From: an uncultured Candidatus Saccharibacteria bacterium
GTDB taxonomy: Bacteria; Patescibacteriota; Saccharimonadia; Saccharimonadales; Saccharimonadaceae
Reading direction: 5' to 3'
Assembly: GCA_946406315.1 (NCBI GenBank)
Contig: CAMJKD010000003.1
Coordinates: 1-64,000, forward strand
DNA: 64,000 bases
The translations under genes and the position numbers were made by a program. The notes beneath the pieces were generated by a model that saw only the letters and a program-made list of their open reading frames with translations, made no database searches and was not told where the DNA came from. Below are positions 34,175 through 43,307 of this stretch, piece by piece (position 1 is the first letter of the stretch; the number at the start of each line of letters is the position of its first letter).

Positions 34175-34909
34175 CTACTTTATTTCCCTTTTTTTAATAT
34201 CGTCAGCTAGTTTCGATATAGTGTCTTCGATTATTGCGCGAGAATCAACTTCTTCTGCAACTTCAGACATTGAATTAATAAGGTCTCTGTAGAAGTTCTT
34301 ATCCCCGGTCATCCTAAACCAAAACTCTTGCCCCATAAACACGGTATAATCGTTTGCTAGCTCTTTAACGAATGAGTTTTCTTCACCTTTTTCGCCATAT
34401 AGTAGACCAAATACCATATCGTTTGTCTGCAGTGGTAAATGATTTGTCCTTGCAAGATTTTTTAAATCTTTAAAATGATCTGATATGGTTTTAACGTCAT
34501 CTCTATTCAATGCTTGGGGGCCAGATTTTACTTGGCAATATTTTTTTCTACCGTCCACGCAGTCAATATATTCGATGTCAATTCCTTTAATGCCAGACCC
34601 ATATGATTCGTCCATTACTGTAGTTATAAAGCTCTGCATCGCGGTGCCGAAAGTTGTTGCGATTGAAGTTCCTAAAATTCTTGGGAGGATTGCTACGACT
34701 GCCTTAGATTCAGCAGAGGAATTTCCACAATAAAAGTTTGCTAAATACGCCCACAGGAAAGGATTTATTGTAAGTTCGTCAAGAGAGCTCAGCTTTTTTG
34801 TGTTTTTTATGTGCTGATCTATGATATTATTGCGCATCCAGTCTTGAGCTCTTGCTAAGATTTCTGCTTTTTGTTTTTTACTAATTTTATTAATTTGTTC
34901 CCTCAGCAT
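34175..34909 (-). CDS. Type II restriction endonuclease, PmeII/TdeIII-like, 244 aa
   Basis: The gene is directly downstream of, and overlaps by 20 bases, a cytosine-5 methyltransferase, as in type II systems. The protein has SKAVVAILPRILGTSIATTFG, then GIDIEYIDC and KKYCQVKSG, fitting a PD-(D/E)XK core (Asp, then Q-x-K). This layout resembles the PmeII/TdeIII/Eco47II-like enzymes that cut GGNCC, but the recognition site here is a guess. It ends in an acidic helix. Confidence 0.7.
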   Translation of the reverse strand: MLREQINKISKKQKAEILARAQDWMRNNIIDQHIKNTKKLSSLDELTINPFLWAYLANFYCGNSSAESKAVVAILPRILGTSIATTFGTAMQSFITTVMDESYGSGIKGIDIEYIDCVDGRKKYCQVKSGPQALNRDDVKTISDHFKDLKNLARTNHLPLQTNDMVFGLLYGEKGEENSFVKELANDYTVFMGQEFWFRMTGDKNFYRDLINSMSEVAEEVDSRAIIEDTISKLADDIKKREIK

Positions 34910-36218
34910 AATTATTCCTTTTGCTATTTAATATATCGGTCTCCAAAATTGCTTTCATTAGAGCTGAAATAACTGGTGGGGATACGGCATTTCCGAACTG
35001 TTTTTTCGCTAAGGCTTCGTTACGATGCGGCATGAAAGCATCTGGGAATCCTTGTATTCTTTGCGTTTCTTTTACGGTAATTGGGCGATATTTACCCTTC
35101 TTTATTATCTTTTCGATGAAATCTTCTTTATATTTTTCCGGAGTATCTATATCTATATAGTCAGTGACGACTACATCTTTAGTGCCCGTAGCAGTAAGTG
35201 TCGAGAAGATTTTTGAATAAGGCATATACATTCTATAGATGCCGTTAATTCCAGATGAATTCTTTGAGTTCACTAGTGAGTATTTGTTATCACTTTTTTT
35301 CAACAATTTAGCATTCGTTAAGAAGTCGAGGTCTGCTTGTGATGTATCTGGAAGAAATGTTTGTATATCATTTAAAGAAAGTGGATTTCCGTCTTTTGGT
35401 CCAAATTGTTTTTTTCTGCGGTTTTTCATGATGCCATTTAGGATTGTCTTATGCTTGTCGGCTAGGTCATCTCGCAAATCCCAAGAATGAATAGATGTAT
35501 GGCCATTTCTGGTATCGCACATGACGAAAAAATCGTTTACTTCGTCTTCTTTTTGAAAAGCATTTCTTGCCTTTGGCACATAGTCGCCAAATATCTCTTG
35601 AGGCGAGAACTTTTTCTTTTCGATTTCCTTGTATTCAATACCGTCTAGGAATTTTGCTAAATTAGCATGCACTTTTTCTCCTTTCGGAAATGAGAAGTTC
35701 GCGAACTCTTTTTTGTAATCAAAGCGAAAGCCCACAATGAATGTCCTCGTTCTATTCTGAGGAACGCCAAAATCATACGAGTTTAGTAATTGCACTTTTA
35801 CTAAATAACCAGCGTTTTCGAGATTTTCTACAATCAGGTTTAGGTTCTTCTTGTTTCTTGGGTCGAATAGGCCTTTTACATTTTCGAATATGAATACCTT
35901 CGGTTTTGACTGCTCGACAAGTCTTATCGCATCCCACCATAGTTTTCCTCTAGGATCTTCAAAGCCGCGCATTTTTCCAGCAACAGACCAGCTTTGGCAC
36001 GGAACTCCGCCGACCAATAAATCAACCTCTGGTAGTTCTTTGATTTTTGTTATGTCGCCAAAATTATCTTCTTCGGAATCTCCGTAATTAGTGAGATATG
36101 TTTCTATGCATGGCTTGTCAATTTCGGAAAAACCAATGCATTTTCCACCTAAACCATCTATGGCGGTTCGGAAACCTCCAATGCCAGCAAACAAATCTAT
36201 ATAGGTGAATTTACTCAC
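34890..36218 (-). CDS. DNA cytosine-5 methyltransferase, 442 aa
   Basis: The Dcm-type order of motifs is complete: I (DLFAGIGGFR), IV with the catalytic cysteine (GGVPCQSWS), VI (ENVKG), VIII (QNRTRTFIVGF), and X (KQFGNAVSPPV), with the target-recognition domain between VIII and IX. It protects host DNA from the partner endonuclease. AAAGAGAGGTAAT precedes the start. Both genes are AT-rich relative to the core, consistent with recent transfer to the tRNA-Gln site. Confidence 0.93.
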   Translation of the reverse strand: MSKFTYIDLFAGIGGFRTAIDGLGGKCIGFSEIDKPCIETYLTNYGDSEEDNFGDITKIKELPEVDLLVGGVPCQSWSVAGKMRGFEDPRGKLWWDAIRLVEQSKPKVFIFENVKGLFDPRNKKNLNLIVENLENAGYLVKVQLLNSYDFGVPQNRTRTFIVGFRFDYKKEFANFSFPKGEKVHANLAKFLDGIEYKEIEKKKFSPQEIFGDYVPKARNAFQKEDEVNDFFVMCDTRNGHTSIHSWDLRDDLADKHKTILNGIMKNRRKKQFGPKDGNPLSLNDIQTFLPDTSQADLDFLTNAKLLKKSDNKYSLVNSKNSSGINGIYRMYMPYSKIFSTLTATGTKDVVVTDYIDIDTPEKYKEDFIEKIIKKGKYRPITVKETQRIQGFPDAFMPHRNEALAKKQFGNAVSPPVISALMKAILETDILNSKRNNYAEGTN

Positions 36219-36333
36219 TATTACCTCTCTTTTACTAATTAAATTATACCATATTTTATTAAAATTTCATGAGGTATTTTTGTACTTTGTTATGGTTGTA
36301 TTTTTGTAGATTGTTAAAGCCTGCTTAATTTTG

Positions 36334-36342
36334 CCCAGCCAA
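36334..36342. repeat. Candidate att repeat, distal copy
   Basis: CCCAGCCAA repeats the tRNA-Gln end; the interval between the copies holds exactly the restriction-modification pair. Confidence 0.35.
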
Positions 36343-36465
36343 GCCAAGAAAAACAAGTACAAAGGACTTATTTTTTGGCTTGTTTGAAAAAGGAGTCGCC
36401 GCTATGGGGTCGCTCAATGCCTGGTCGCTTGCGACAACGGCGCATCATTTATGCCCCCATCTCAT

Positions 36466-36723
36466 TTAGTTGACAAAAGTCGCGCCTTTCTCCTTAATAT
36501 CTGAAAACGTTATTTCAGCTTTTTCAAACATAGTTCCAATAGCCTTCGTATTTACGATAACTTTAAAACCATTTCGAATAGTGTCCAGAGCTGTTAGGGC
36601 AACGCAGCCGACACCATTGATGCCTACTATTTCTACAGTATTAAGGTTATATTTAAATAATCCTGCACGGTTTTTGCCGACGCACGCTTCCCGCATATCC
36701 ATTACAATTAATGCTTTGCTCAT
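36466..36723 (-). pseudogene. Internally deleted isochorismatase-family hydrolase, 85 aa
   Basis: The first 25 residues (SKALIVMDMREACVGKN) match the N terminus of cysteine hydrolases of the isochorismatase/nicotinamidase family. Residues 30-85 (VEIVGINGVGCVALTALDTIRNGF) match the segment around the catalytic cysteine near residue 115 of those proteins. About 90 residues between them are missing, with the frame kept. The catalytic Cys is present but the central sheet is gone, so the product should be inactive. Confidence 0.7.
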
Positions 36724-36974
36724 TTTAGTCGCTTTACAGTATTTAGAATTATCTCAGGTAACCTATTCTTGCCATCGACATCTTCGACGAAAAACATTGG
36801 TTTTGCGCCATCGTATGGAATTTCTTCAGTCATTTTATATTGTTCGTTTTCTGGGGCAATCTTCACAAGCAGGCGGTCGTCATAAATGCCGCCAAATAAT
36901 ACATCGTTAGAGTAGAGCAAGAACTCGCCCATCATCGGCCGGCAAGTAATATTAGGTACTTCCGATATTTGCAC
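36720..36974 (-). CDS. TfoX N-terminal-domain protein, 84 aa
   Basis: The sequence follows the TfoX_N pattern: RPMMGEFLLYSNDVLFGGIYDDRLLVKIAPEN, then a PYDGAKPMFFVED segment (read in pieces). In gamma-proteobacteria the domain belongs to a competence regulator; stand-alone copies are widespread with unknown role. It overlaps the isochorismatase remnant by four bases, so the two were cotranscribed. Confidence 0.75.
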   Translation of the reverse strand: MQISEVPNITCRPMMGEFLLYSNDVLFGGIYDDRLLVKIAPENEQYKMTEEIPYDGAKPMFFVEDVDGKNRLPEIILNTVKRLK

Positions 36975-37027
36975 TTAATAATAAGTATAATATGATATTT
37001 ATCATTAACGGTATTAAATGAAAGCAT

Positions 37028-37052
37028 AAAAAAGCGCCACGAATGTGACGCT
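37028..37052 (-). terminator. Terminator of the 37106 gene
   Basis: AGCGCCAC and GTGACGCT form the stem; the minus strand continues into six T. Confidence 0.8.
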
Positions 37053-37105
37053 GCATGGGGATGATGCTTATTCTTCATATACCATTGTTGCTTAATCGCC
37101 GCAGT

Positions 37106-38197
37106 TTACACGCTTAGTGTCTGCAATGGTAAAGGAAGTTGTATATCCTTAAATGCCTTGTTGTTATATTTAACAAGACCATTCGTAACGAACACATCAA
37201 CAGGCATTTCCGGTCCAAAGCAGAGACCAACCCTAGCCTCAATATTGTCAGACGATGATGACGAGATATCCGTCTTTGGAGGAACGGCGAAGATGATGGG
37301 GTCGAGCATGCATGCTACCTTTCTTTCCAATTCAAACGTCTTCAGCTGTGTTCTGGTCAATTCTCCTTCCAGACTATTCACTCTTTCGCTGAGGACTTGA
37401 TTGACATGCTCAACCCAGGCCAGCCGTTCACTGACACTGGCTATGGTTTTATTTATTACGGAGAAGTTCTCTTGCATGGTGTCATCCAGCAAACGAATGT
37501 TTTCGCTGTTCGTTTTTGACATGGTATATAAATTTTTCTGAGTAGGAATAATCAATCCAAGCAATGTTTCAATCGTCGACAGCTGGCTCGAAAAGAACTT
37601 TGGCAGAGTATCTTCTTCTGAAGAGACCTCGAGCCAAGGATTATAAAAAGCAAGCGGCGCAATCACGTAAATCTGATATCTATTGATAGCGTCACTCTCT
37701 TCTAGGTTGAAGATGTGATTTATGAAATCGATCGTGTGATAAAAGGAATCGTAACTTCTGCACAGTTTGCAGTAATAGTTACTGTTTAAATCTTCATACG
37801 GCTCAAACATCTTTTTCGAGTTCGTATATGAAAGTGGCACGATTACGAAGCCCATCTTTTCTGCTACGTCTTTAATCTGGTGCAACCGAACGGAGGGGTA
37901 AAGCGAATAACTTGCGAGAGTCGTTCCGTACGCACTAGATAAATAGCCGTAACCTGAAAACTGCGTTAAGTCAAGATCTCCGACTCGCGCAGGGATGTAA
38001 CCAATATCGTTCCAAGCTTCTTTAAAAATTCTCAAAACAGCCGAACCCATCACTTCACGATCGGGGCGAATACCCTCATTGCGCAGGGTCTTATCGGCGG
38101 CTACAAAACTTGTTAACCTGTCACCGAAGGCTTTAATTTTTATTTCATGTCCAGTGTCGGGTTTCATAGGCTCCATAAATTGAGTAAGAATTGGCAT
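37106..38197 (-). CDS. Hypothetical coiled-coil protein, 363 aa
   Basis: I do not recognise it. The first 200 residues look globular with a YYCKLCRSYDSFYH segment that could bind metal. A coiled coil covers about residues 220-300 (ERLAWVEHVNQVLSERVNSL). A short beta-rich tail with PPKTDISSSSSDN closes it. GGGAGGTGAAAT precedes the ATG, and TATACT lies upstream. Monocistronic accessory gene with the same style as other cassettes; an IS remnant follows its promoter. Confidence 0.65.
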   Translation of the reverse strand: MPILTQFMEPMKPDTGHEIKIKAFGDRLTSFVAADKTLRNEGIRPDREVMGSAVLRIFKEAWNDIGYIPARVGDLDLTQFSGYGYLSSAYGTTLASYSLYPSVRLHQIKDVAEKMGFVIVPLSYTNSKKMFEPYEDLNSNYYCKLCRSYDSFYHTIDFINHIFNLEESDAINRYQIYVIAPLAFYNPWLEVSSEEDTLPKFFSSQLSTIETLLGLIIPTQKNLYTMSKTNSENIRLLDDTMQENFSVINKTIASVSERLAWVEHVNQVLSERVNSLEGELTRTQLKTFELERKVACMLDPIIFAVPPKTDISSSSSDNIEARVGLCFGPEMPVDVFVTNGLVKYNNKAFKDIQLPLPLQTLSV

Positions 38198-38329
38198 ATT
38201 TCACCTCCCAAATACCCAAAATACAAAATAGCAATAACTCTTAGTATCTTCGATTGTTGTATATGTTAAGCATCTCCCAACGTTTTTATAGTATAACATA
38301 TTTATAAGAATAAACAATAAGAGCGTTAA

Positions 38330-38510
38330 GGTCCAGGACCTTTGCAACAAAATAGTTGGCAGTACTTGCCAACAAAAAATAGGTAGTTTCATACTTAAAG
38401 TTGCTCAAAACCTAAACAGGAAACTACCTATGGCATATTGTATAGATAAAGCAATCGAAAAACAACGCGAAAAAGCGCTAAAAGAGATTTTCTTTGAGCA
38501 TCGTAGCGTT
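38330..38510 (+). mobile_element. Truncated left end of the 23.9-kb IS element
   Basis: The 181 bases match 23889-24068 essentially base for base, with one extra A in an A run. They contain the left inverted repeat, both hairpins and the first 25 codons of the transposase; then similarity stops abruptly. The near identity means the deletion is recent. The rest of the 38198-38608 gap holds the 37106 promoter and about 100 bases with nothing recognised. Confidence 0.92.
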
Positions 38511-38608
38511 GCTTGCGTGCTTACGCATCGCCTGAGTTAGCTAAACTAGTAAATAATCTCATAATTTTCTCACCCGTCGTCCGAAAGCGATGTTTTATCA
38601 TGCGTTGC

Positions 38609-40339
38609 TCAATCATACCTCCAATTGCAAACGCCTCCCCTTTCCATTATTTGAGAGAGATACCCGCTAAAAGTTGCCACGCTAAAAGGTGTATATGCTA
38701 AGTCATTTACGAAATACATTCGAGCTTTCTTATCATGGTTGGAGTTATGTGGCGACGCCTCCGCTTCTTCTTGTTTTGCGTGCCACATTTCATGCACTAT
38801 TGTGCCAATATTCCTTGATGATAGCCTATTATTATTTTTTAGTGTGTTAGGAAGGTAGACGCATTTATTATAATAATATCCTAAGGTTCCAACGCGGCTT
38901 TCTGGCACCGACTCGCCACTCTTAGCCTTTCCGTAAAAAAGATTTTGCATGGCAGTCAACGGCGTTTTATAACGAAACCATTTTAGCTCAATTGGTTGAC
39001 CTACTCCCGAAGAGTCTGTATTTTTAATGTCGAAAATCTCTTGGATGTATTCCATAATCTTTTTAATTTTTTCTTCTAAAGGCTCCGCACTGCTATTGAT
39101 AGATTCTATTTTACCTAAATCTATTTTATCAGCCCACGGCTCCATCTCCATTCTCGCAAGAGCCTTATCGTAATTAAAAACTTCTTCACTGTTTTTTCTA
39201 ACTCGCTTTTCAAAATTTGCCCAATATCGTTTAGAATCGACAAGAAAGCTAGTGGAATAGCCAACTTCATGTACTTTACCAGAAAAAGGAGATTTCACCG
39301 AGATACCGTCCTCCTTATTAATCTGTCCAGACACAAAATGATGCCCAGTGTCAATATCGGCCCTCAATTCTGGAACTTTTTTTAATACAACATCCCAATA
39401 ATCCGAACCGCTATATATCTTATCGAGACCCTCTTCGAGAAATACGTTAGTCATTGATTCCGTCACTCGCGCTTGAAATTCCTCTAAATCAACCGTCTCT
39501 TCGATTGTTCTTATATCGTCCGTATTTGCTACCTTTCTTTTTGTGCAATCAAGCATTATGCCATACAAAAAATCATCAAATTCCTTAATTTGACTTCGCT
39601 CATCATAATAAGGGCTCATCACAAAAGACTCGAGCGCAGCGGAAGCAATATCTTCAACTGAGCCTTCGCCTACCTCCTCGCGCTCTTTCTTTGTCAAGAT
39701 ATTAAAATGTGAACCAGCACTTTTTAATGAATCACGCGCAAGTATTAGGTTGAATCCATACAAGTAGTAGGTTGTCTCCATGAGATTATTGAATAATTCA
39801 GTTTCCGAATACGCCACTTCTGATCGCTTTTCCTCAGGCATGCTATAATACTCAACGCATGCAATCAATGACTTTTCGCCCTTGCTTGTTTGTTTATCAT
39901 TATACAAAGCCTTTCTCTCTTCTGGAGGCATTTCGTAAATTTCTAATATTCGATGATTTAGCTTGTCTATTTCCTCATTATTACGAACCATGGTTTCCTG
40001 GTTCTTTTCTATAATTATTCTAGCCTCATCGTCGTTCTTATCCGCCAAAACCGCCCTCAACTCATCCTGATCATAAAAATCTTCATCGACTTCGCAATTA
40101 AACGGATAAGGAGATCTCGTAGCTATATCAAATCCATCTGCCCATTCCGCCATCGGACCCCTAATCGGCTCGCTAGTTTTGAGCTCTTTCTGCTTTATAC
40201 TATTCGTAAAGTTTTCTTCGGATTTTGTCGGCCCAATCTCTCTCTTCCTATCGGATTCAAAATTTACGCTGCTCATAGTATCGTGCCACTTTTTGTAGCC
40301 GTCATTTGAATCATTCGTTTTCTCTTCGTCTGATTCCAT
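38609..40339 (-). CDS. Large HExxH metallopeptidase-like protein, 576 aa
   Basis: A zinc-binding HEMWH motif lies near residue 520 in IGTIVHEMWHAKQEEAEA, preceded by GYYYNKCVYLPNTL, a strand-helix pattern of zincin peptidases. The first 80 residues are acidic and disordered, and the middle is helical without recognised domains. No signal peptide is seen. AAGGAAGA and a TGCTACAAT promoter lie upstream. It could be an effector or a peptidase acting on the toxin/immunity partners of mobile elements. The C terminus (GGVCNWRYD) lies 100 bases from the IS remnant, so it may be truncated. Confidence 0.65.
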   Translation of the reverse strand: MESDEEKTNDSNDGYKKWHDTMSSVNFESDRKREIGPTKSEENFTNSIKQKELKTSEPIRGPMAEWADGFDIATRSPYPFNCEVDEDFYDQDELRAVLADKNDDEARIIIEKNQETMVRNNEEIDKLNHRILEIYEMPPEERKALYNDKQTSKGEKSLIACVEYYSMPEEKRSEVAYSETELFNNLMETTYYLYGFNLILARDSLKSAGSHFNILTKKEREEVGEGSVEDIASAALESFVMSPYYDERSQIKEFDDFLYGIMLDCTKRKVANTDDIRTIEETVDLEEFQARVTESMTNVFLEEGLDKIYSGSDYWDVVLKKVPELRADIDTGHHFVSGQINKEDGISVKSPFSGKVHEVGYSTSFLVDSKRYWANFEKRVRKNSEEVFNYDKALARMEMEPWADKIDLGKIESINSSAEPLEEKIKKIMEYIQEIFDIKNTDSSGVGQPIELKWFRYKTPLTAMQNLFYGKAKSGESVPESRVGTLGYYYNKCVYLPNTLKNNNRLSSRNIGTIVHEMWHAKQEEAEASPHNSNHDKKARMYFVNDLAYTPFSVATFSGYLSQIMERGGVCNWRYD

Positions 40340-40416
40340 ACTTACTCTTCCTTAAAATTGTAGCACGAAACAATGAGAACAAAATTCATTCTCATGCATT
40401 GTGCTATACTAAAAAC

Positions 40417-40725
40417 ATGAGCATATACGATATTGACCATGATGGTCTTAGGAAACTATTCTACGAATTTCATAAAACCCTCTATGGTCGTACGATATTC
40501 TTTTTTGCCTATTTTATTCCATTCGCTCTCTTTATTACGGCTGCGGTCTCGGCATTGTTCGCGTTATTCTATAATTTCAATCTACCCCTAATCAATATTG
40601 CCGCTGCGTCCATTATTGCTTTTGTTCCAACTTTCATTCTTGGTAACATTTATTTCTATAGCGAAATTCGCAAATTTGCCAATCATCGTGACCGTGTCGC
40701 CCATCATTCGGCAAAAAAGAAATAG
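40417..40725 (+). CDS. Two-helix membrane protein, 102 aa
   Basis: Two hydrophobic helices (about residues 25-50 and 55-78) with a charged N terminus and a His/Lys-rich tail. ATG 40417 follows TGCTATACT by six bases, so the mRNA is predicted leaderless. Orphan gene of unknown function in front of the ABC-F gene. Confidence 0.7.
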   Translation: MSIYDIDHDGLRKLFYEFHKTLYGRTIFFFAYFIPFALFITAAVSALFALFYNFNLPLINIAAASIIAFVPTFILGNIYFYSEIRKFANHRDRVAHHSAKKK

Positions 40726-40824
40726 ATTCTGTTTTACCCAATACAGGAGCATAATCGGTTCTGTGTTTTTGCTAAGATTTAGCTTATGTTATATAATATA
40801 GCCAGATAAAGTCAAACTCTAACT

Positions 40825-42468
40825 ATGAAAGCTGAGCATTTATCCTTACATTTTGGCGCTAAGCCACTTTATGAAGATTGTAGCTTTCATTTTGAGGACA
40901 CCGATAAAGTGGGCGTAGTTGGCGTCAATGGCTCTGGAAAATCTACACTATTTAAGGTTATTCTCGGTATTGAAAAATTAGACGACGGACATATTGAGCT
41001 GCCAGGTTTACGCCTGGGCTACCTCCCACAAGAAATAAAAATCAACAAAAGCCATGACGATGTGACGGTGTGGCAATATATTGCCGCTGCACGCCCTGTT
41101 GACGAATTACAAGAGAGGCTTAACCAAGAATACGAGAAGCTAGCTAAATATCCCGATAGTCAGGCTATCTCTAATCGCATTATGGAGTTGCAAGATCTAA
41201 TCGACTCATATGATGTAGCGAGCTTTGATTATGAGTTACTTAAAATTGTCGAGAAAATGAATTTGCAGTCGCTTATCGATACGCCAATGAAGGATTTATC
41301 AGGTGGTCAAAAATCCAAAGTTGCATTTGCGAGAGTATTATTCGAAAATGCCGGCTTACTCTTACTAGACGAGCCGACTAACCACCTTGACGTCGAGACT
41401 AAAACCTTCGTTGCAAATTACTTACGCAACTATAAAGGCATGATACTCGTTATTAGCCATGATGTAGAGTTCTTAGATACTATAACCAACAAAACGCTAT
41501 TTTTAAATAAGGCTATACACAAAATGAAGACTTACAACGGCAACTATACTACTTTTCGCCGTCAGTATGCCGAAGAAAAGGCCGAGCAGGACCGTCGCGT
41601 AACGGAGCAGGAGCGCGAAATTCGACGCATTCAGGAATTTGTCGAGCGCGCTCGCAATGCTAAACGCAGTAATACTGCACTAATCCGTCAAGGGCATGTC
41701 CGCGAAAAGATGCTCAATCGCAAATTGGTGGAACTAGAAGTGCGCGAGCAAGAATATCAACACATCGCCTTAGACGTTTCGCCGACTAAACAATCTGGCA
41801 AGAAGCCACTTGAGGTCCAAAATCTTACTTTTCATTATGAAAATAAGCCTGTTTTATTCGAGAAGCTCTCTTTTATGCTTACGCGTGGCGAGAAATTTTT
41901 AATTGTAGGCGAAAACGGCATCGGTAAGTCTACGCTACTTAAACTGATTGTTGGGCAATTGACGCCAGACGATGGGTCCATCATCCTGAGTCAAAATACG
42001 ACCATTGCCTACTATGCGCAGGAGTTAGAGATTCTTGACGAACGTGAAACAATCCTAGATAACGTGAAATCATATGATTATTCCGAAACGGAAATGCGCA
42101 GCATGCTAGCGAACTTTCTATTCTATGACGACGATGTCTATAAAAAAGTTTCTGTTTTGTCGCCCGGAGAAAAAGCTCGCGTAGCGTTGTGTAAAATTCT
42201 TACCAAGCGTGCGAATGTTATTATTCTCGACGAGCCGACTAACCATTTCGACCCAGAAACGCAGAAGTTAATCGGCGAGAACTTCCGTGATTATGACGGC
42301 ACATTAATCATGGTTAGCCATAATCCGAGTTTTGTTGAGCAGGTTGGCATTACGCGTATGCTAGTTTTACCAAGCCATGAACCAGGCAAACCAGCGCTTG
42401 GTATTGTCAAGAATTACTCCCATGAGCAACTTGAATACTACTATTACTTAAACTCGGATCTTGTTTAA
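40825..42468 (+). CDS. ABC-F family ATPase, 547 aa
   Basis: ABC-F proteins have two ATPase domains without membrane parts and act on ribosomes. Walker A motifs are GVNGSGKST and GENGIGKST. Signatures are LSGGQKSK and, less typically, LSPGEKAR. Walker B motifs are LLLLDEPTNHLD and VIILDEPTNHFD. The linker between domains is long, helical and Arg/Glu-rich (residues 240-310), as in translation-assisting or ribosome-protection members. Which subgroup cannot be told without alignment. Confidence 0.93.
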   Translation: MKAEHLSLHFGAKPLYEDCSFHFEDTDKVGVVGVNGSGKSTLFKVILGIEKLDDGHIELPGLRLGYLPQEIKINKSHDDVTVWQYIAAARPVDELQERLNQEYEKLAKYPDSQAISNRIMELQDLIDSYDVASFDYELLKIVEKMNLQSLIDTPMKDLSGGQKSKVAFARVLFENAGLLLLDEPTNHLDVETKTFVANYLRNYKGMILVISHDVEFLDTITNKTLFLNKAIHKMKTYNGNYTTFRRQYAEEKAEQDRRVTEQEREIRRIQEFVERARNAKRSNTALIRQGHVREKMLNRKLVELEVREQEYQHIALDVSPTKQSGKKPLEVQNLTFHYENKPVLFEKLSFMLTRGEKFLIVGENGIGKSTLLKLIVGQLTPDDGSIILSQNTTIAYYAQELEILDERETILDNVKSYDYSETEMRSMLANFLFYDDDVYKKVSVLSPGEKARVALCKILTKRANVIILDEPTNHFDPETQKLIGENFRDYDGTLIMVSHNPSFVEQVGITRMLVLPSHEPGKPALGIVKNYSHEQLEYYYYLNSDLV

Positions 42469-42492
42469 GAATGCTTGTGCTAAAATAAAGAT

Positions 42493-43287
42493 ATGGGATT
42501 GAAGGTCGGAGAAGTAAAGCTTGTAAAACATAATCCACGTTGGCATCAGATGTTTGCGCAAGAACTGGAAGAGCTCTGGGATTATTTCGGCGACTATGCC
42601 ATCCGCATTTCACACATTGGCTCTACTGCTATTGATGGCCTCGAAGCGAAGCCGATTATCGATATAGTCGTCGCACTAAAAGATCTTGATGATTTCGATA
42701 ATATTTCGCACAAGTTTACCTCGAATCCAGAATATTCAATCAAAAAAGATTTTGACAATGACGAGATTCTAATTCGTAAGGGCGGGGAAAGAAAACGCAA
42801 ATTTTATATTCATGTGATGGATATTGATAGTAAACGTTATCGTGATGTAATATTTTTCCGTGACACGCTATTGCATGAAGAAGAAATCCGTAACGATTAT
42901 CGCGATTTAAAACATATCTTAGCGAAAAAATACCCACATAACCGAAAGCAATATACTGCACACAAAGCCGATTTTATCGAAACCACTCTCGATATGATTT
43001 GGGCAAAGACGACCTTGGGGCCAATTCTTGTCATTGCGGGCGTCTCTCTGATTACAAGTGCTATTGCGCTTTGGGCTCGCTTCAGTATTCCGTATAGTGC
43101 CGAGTTTTATCATCTTCGCATTGGAGACATTTCGCGTGCTGGCATCTTCTTTGGTGGAGTTATATTCTTAACCACCATTCTAGCCTCGGTTGTTCTGTGG
43201 TGGCGCTACTGCAATGCGAAAAAACACTATAAAGAGATTGTGGCTAAGAATAAAAAAGAGCTCACAAAAGATCGGTATAAGAAATAA
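42493..43287 (+). CDS. GrpB/UPF0157 protein fused to two membrane helices, 264 aa
   Basis: Residues 1-165 match the GrpB (UPF0157) nucleotidyltransferase-like family: VKHNPRWHQMFAQE, ISHIGSTAIDGL, KPIIDIVV, and KRYRDVIFFRD. The rest adds two hydrophobic helices (about residues 170-190 and 205-232) and a basic tail, which is not part of the usual GrpB protein. It is read from a leaderless promoter (TGCTAAAAT then six bases then ATG). Confidence 0.82.
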   Translation: MGLKVGEVKLVKHNPRWHQMFAQELEELWDYFGDYAIRISHIGSTAIDGLEAKPIIDIVVALKDLDDFDNISHKFTSNPEYSIKKDFDNDEILIRKGGERKRKFYIHVMDIDSKRYRDVIFFRDTLLHEEEIRNDYRDLKHILAKKYPHNRKQYTAHKADFIETTLDMIWAKTTLGPILVIAGVSLITSAIALWARFSIPYSAEFYHLRIGDISRAGIFFGGVIFLTTILASVVLWWRYCNAKKHYKEIVAKNKKELTKDRYKK

Positions 43288-43307
43288 ACTGTGTTAAGAT
43301 AGGAGTC

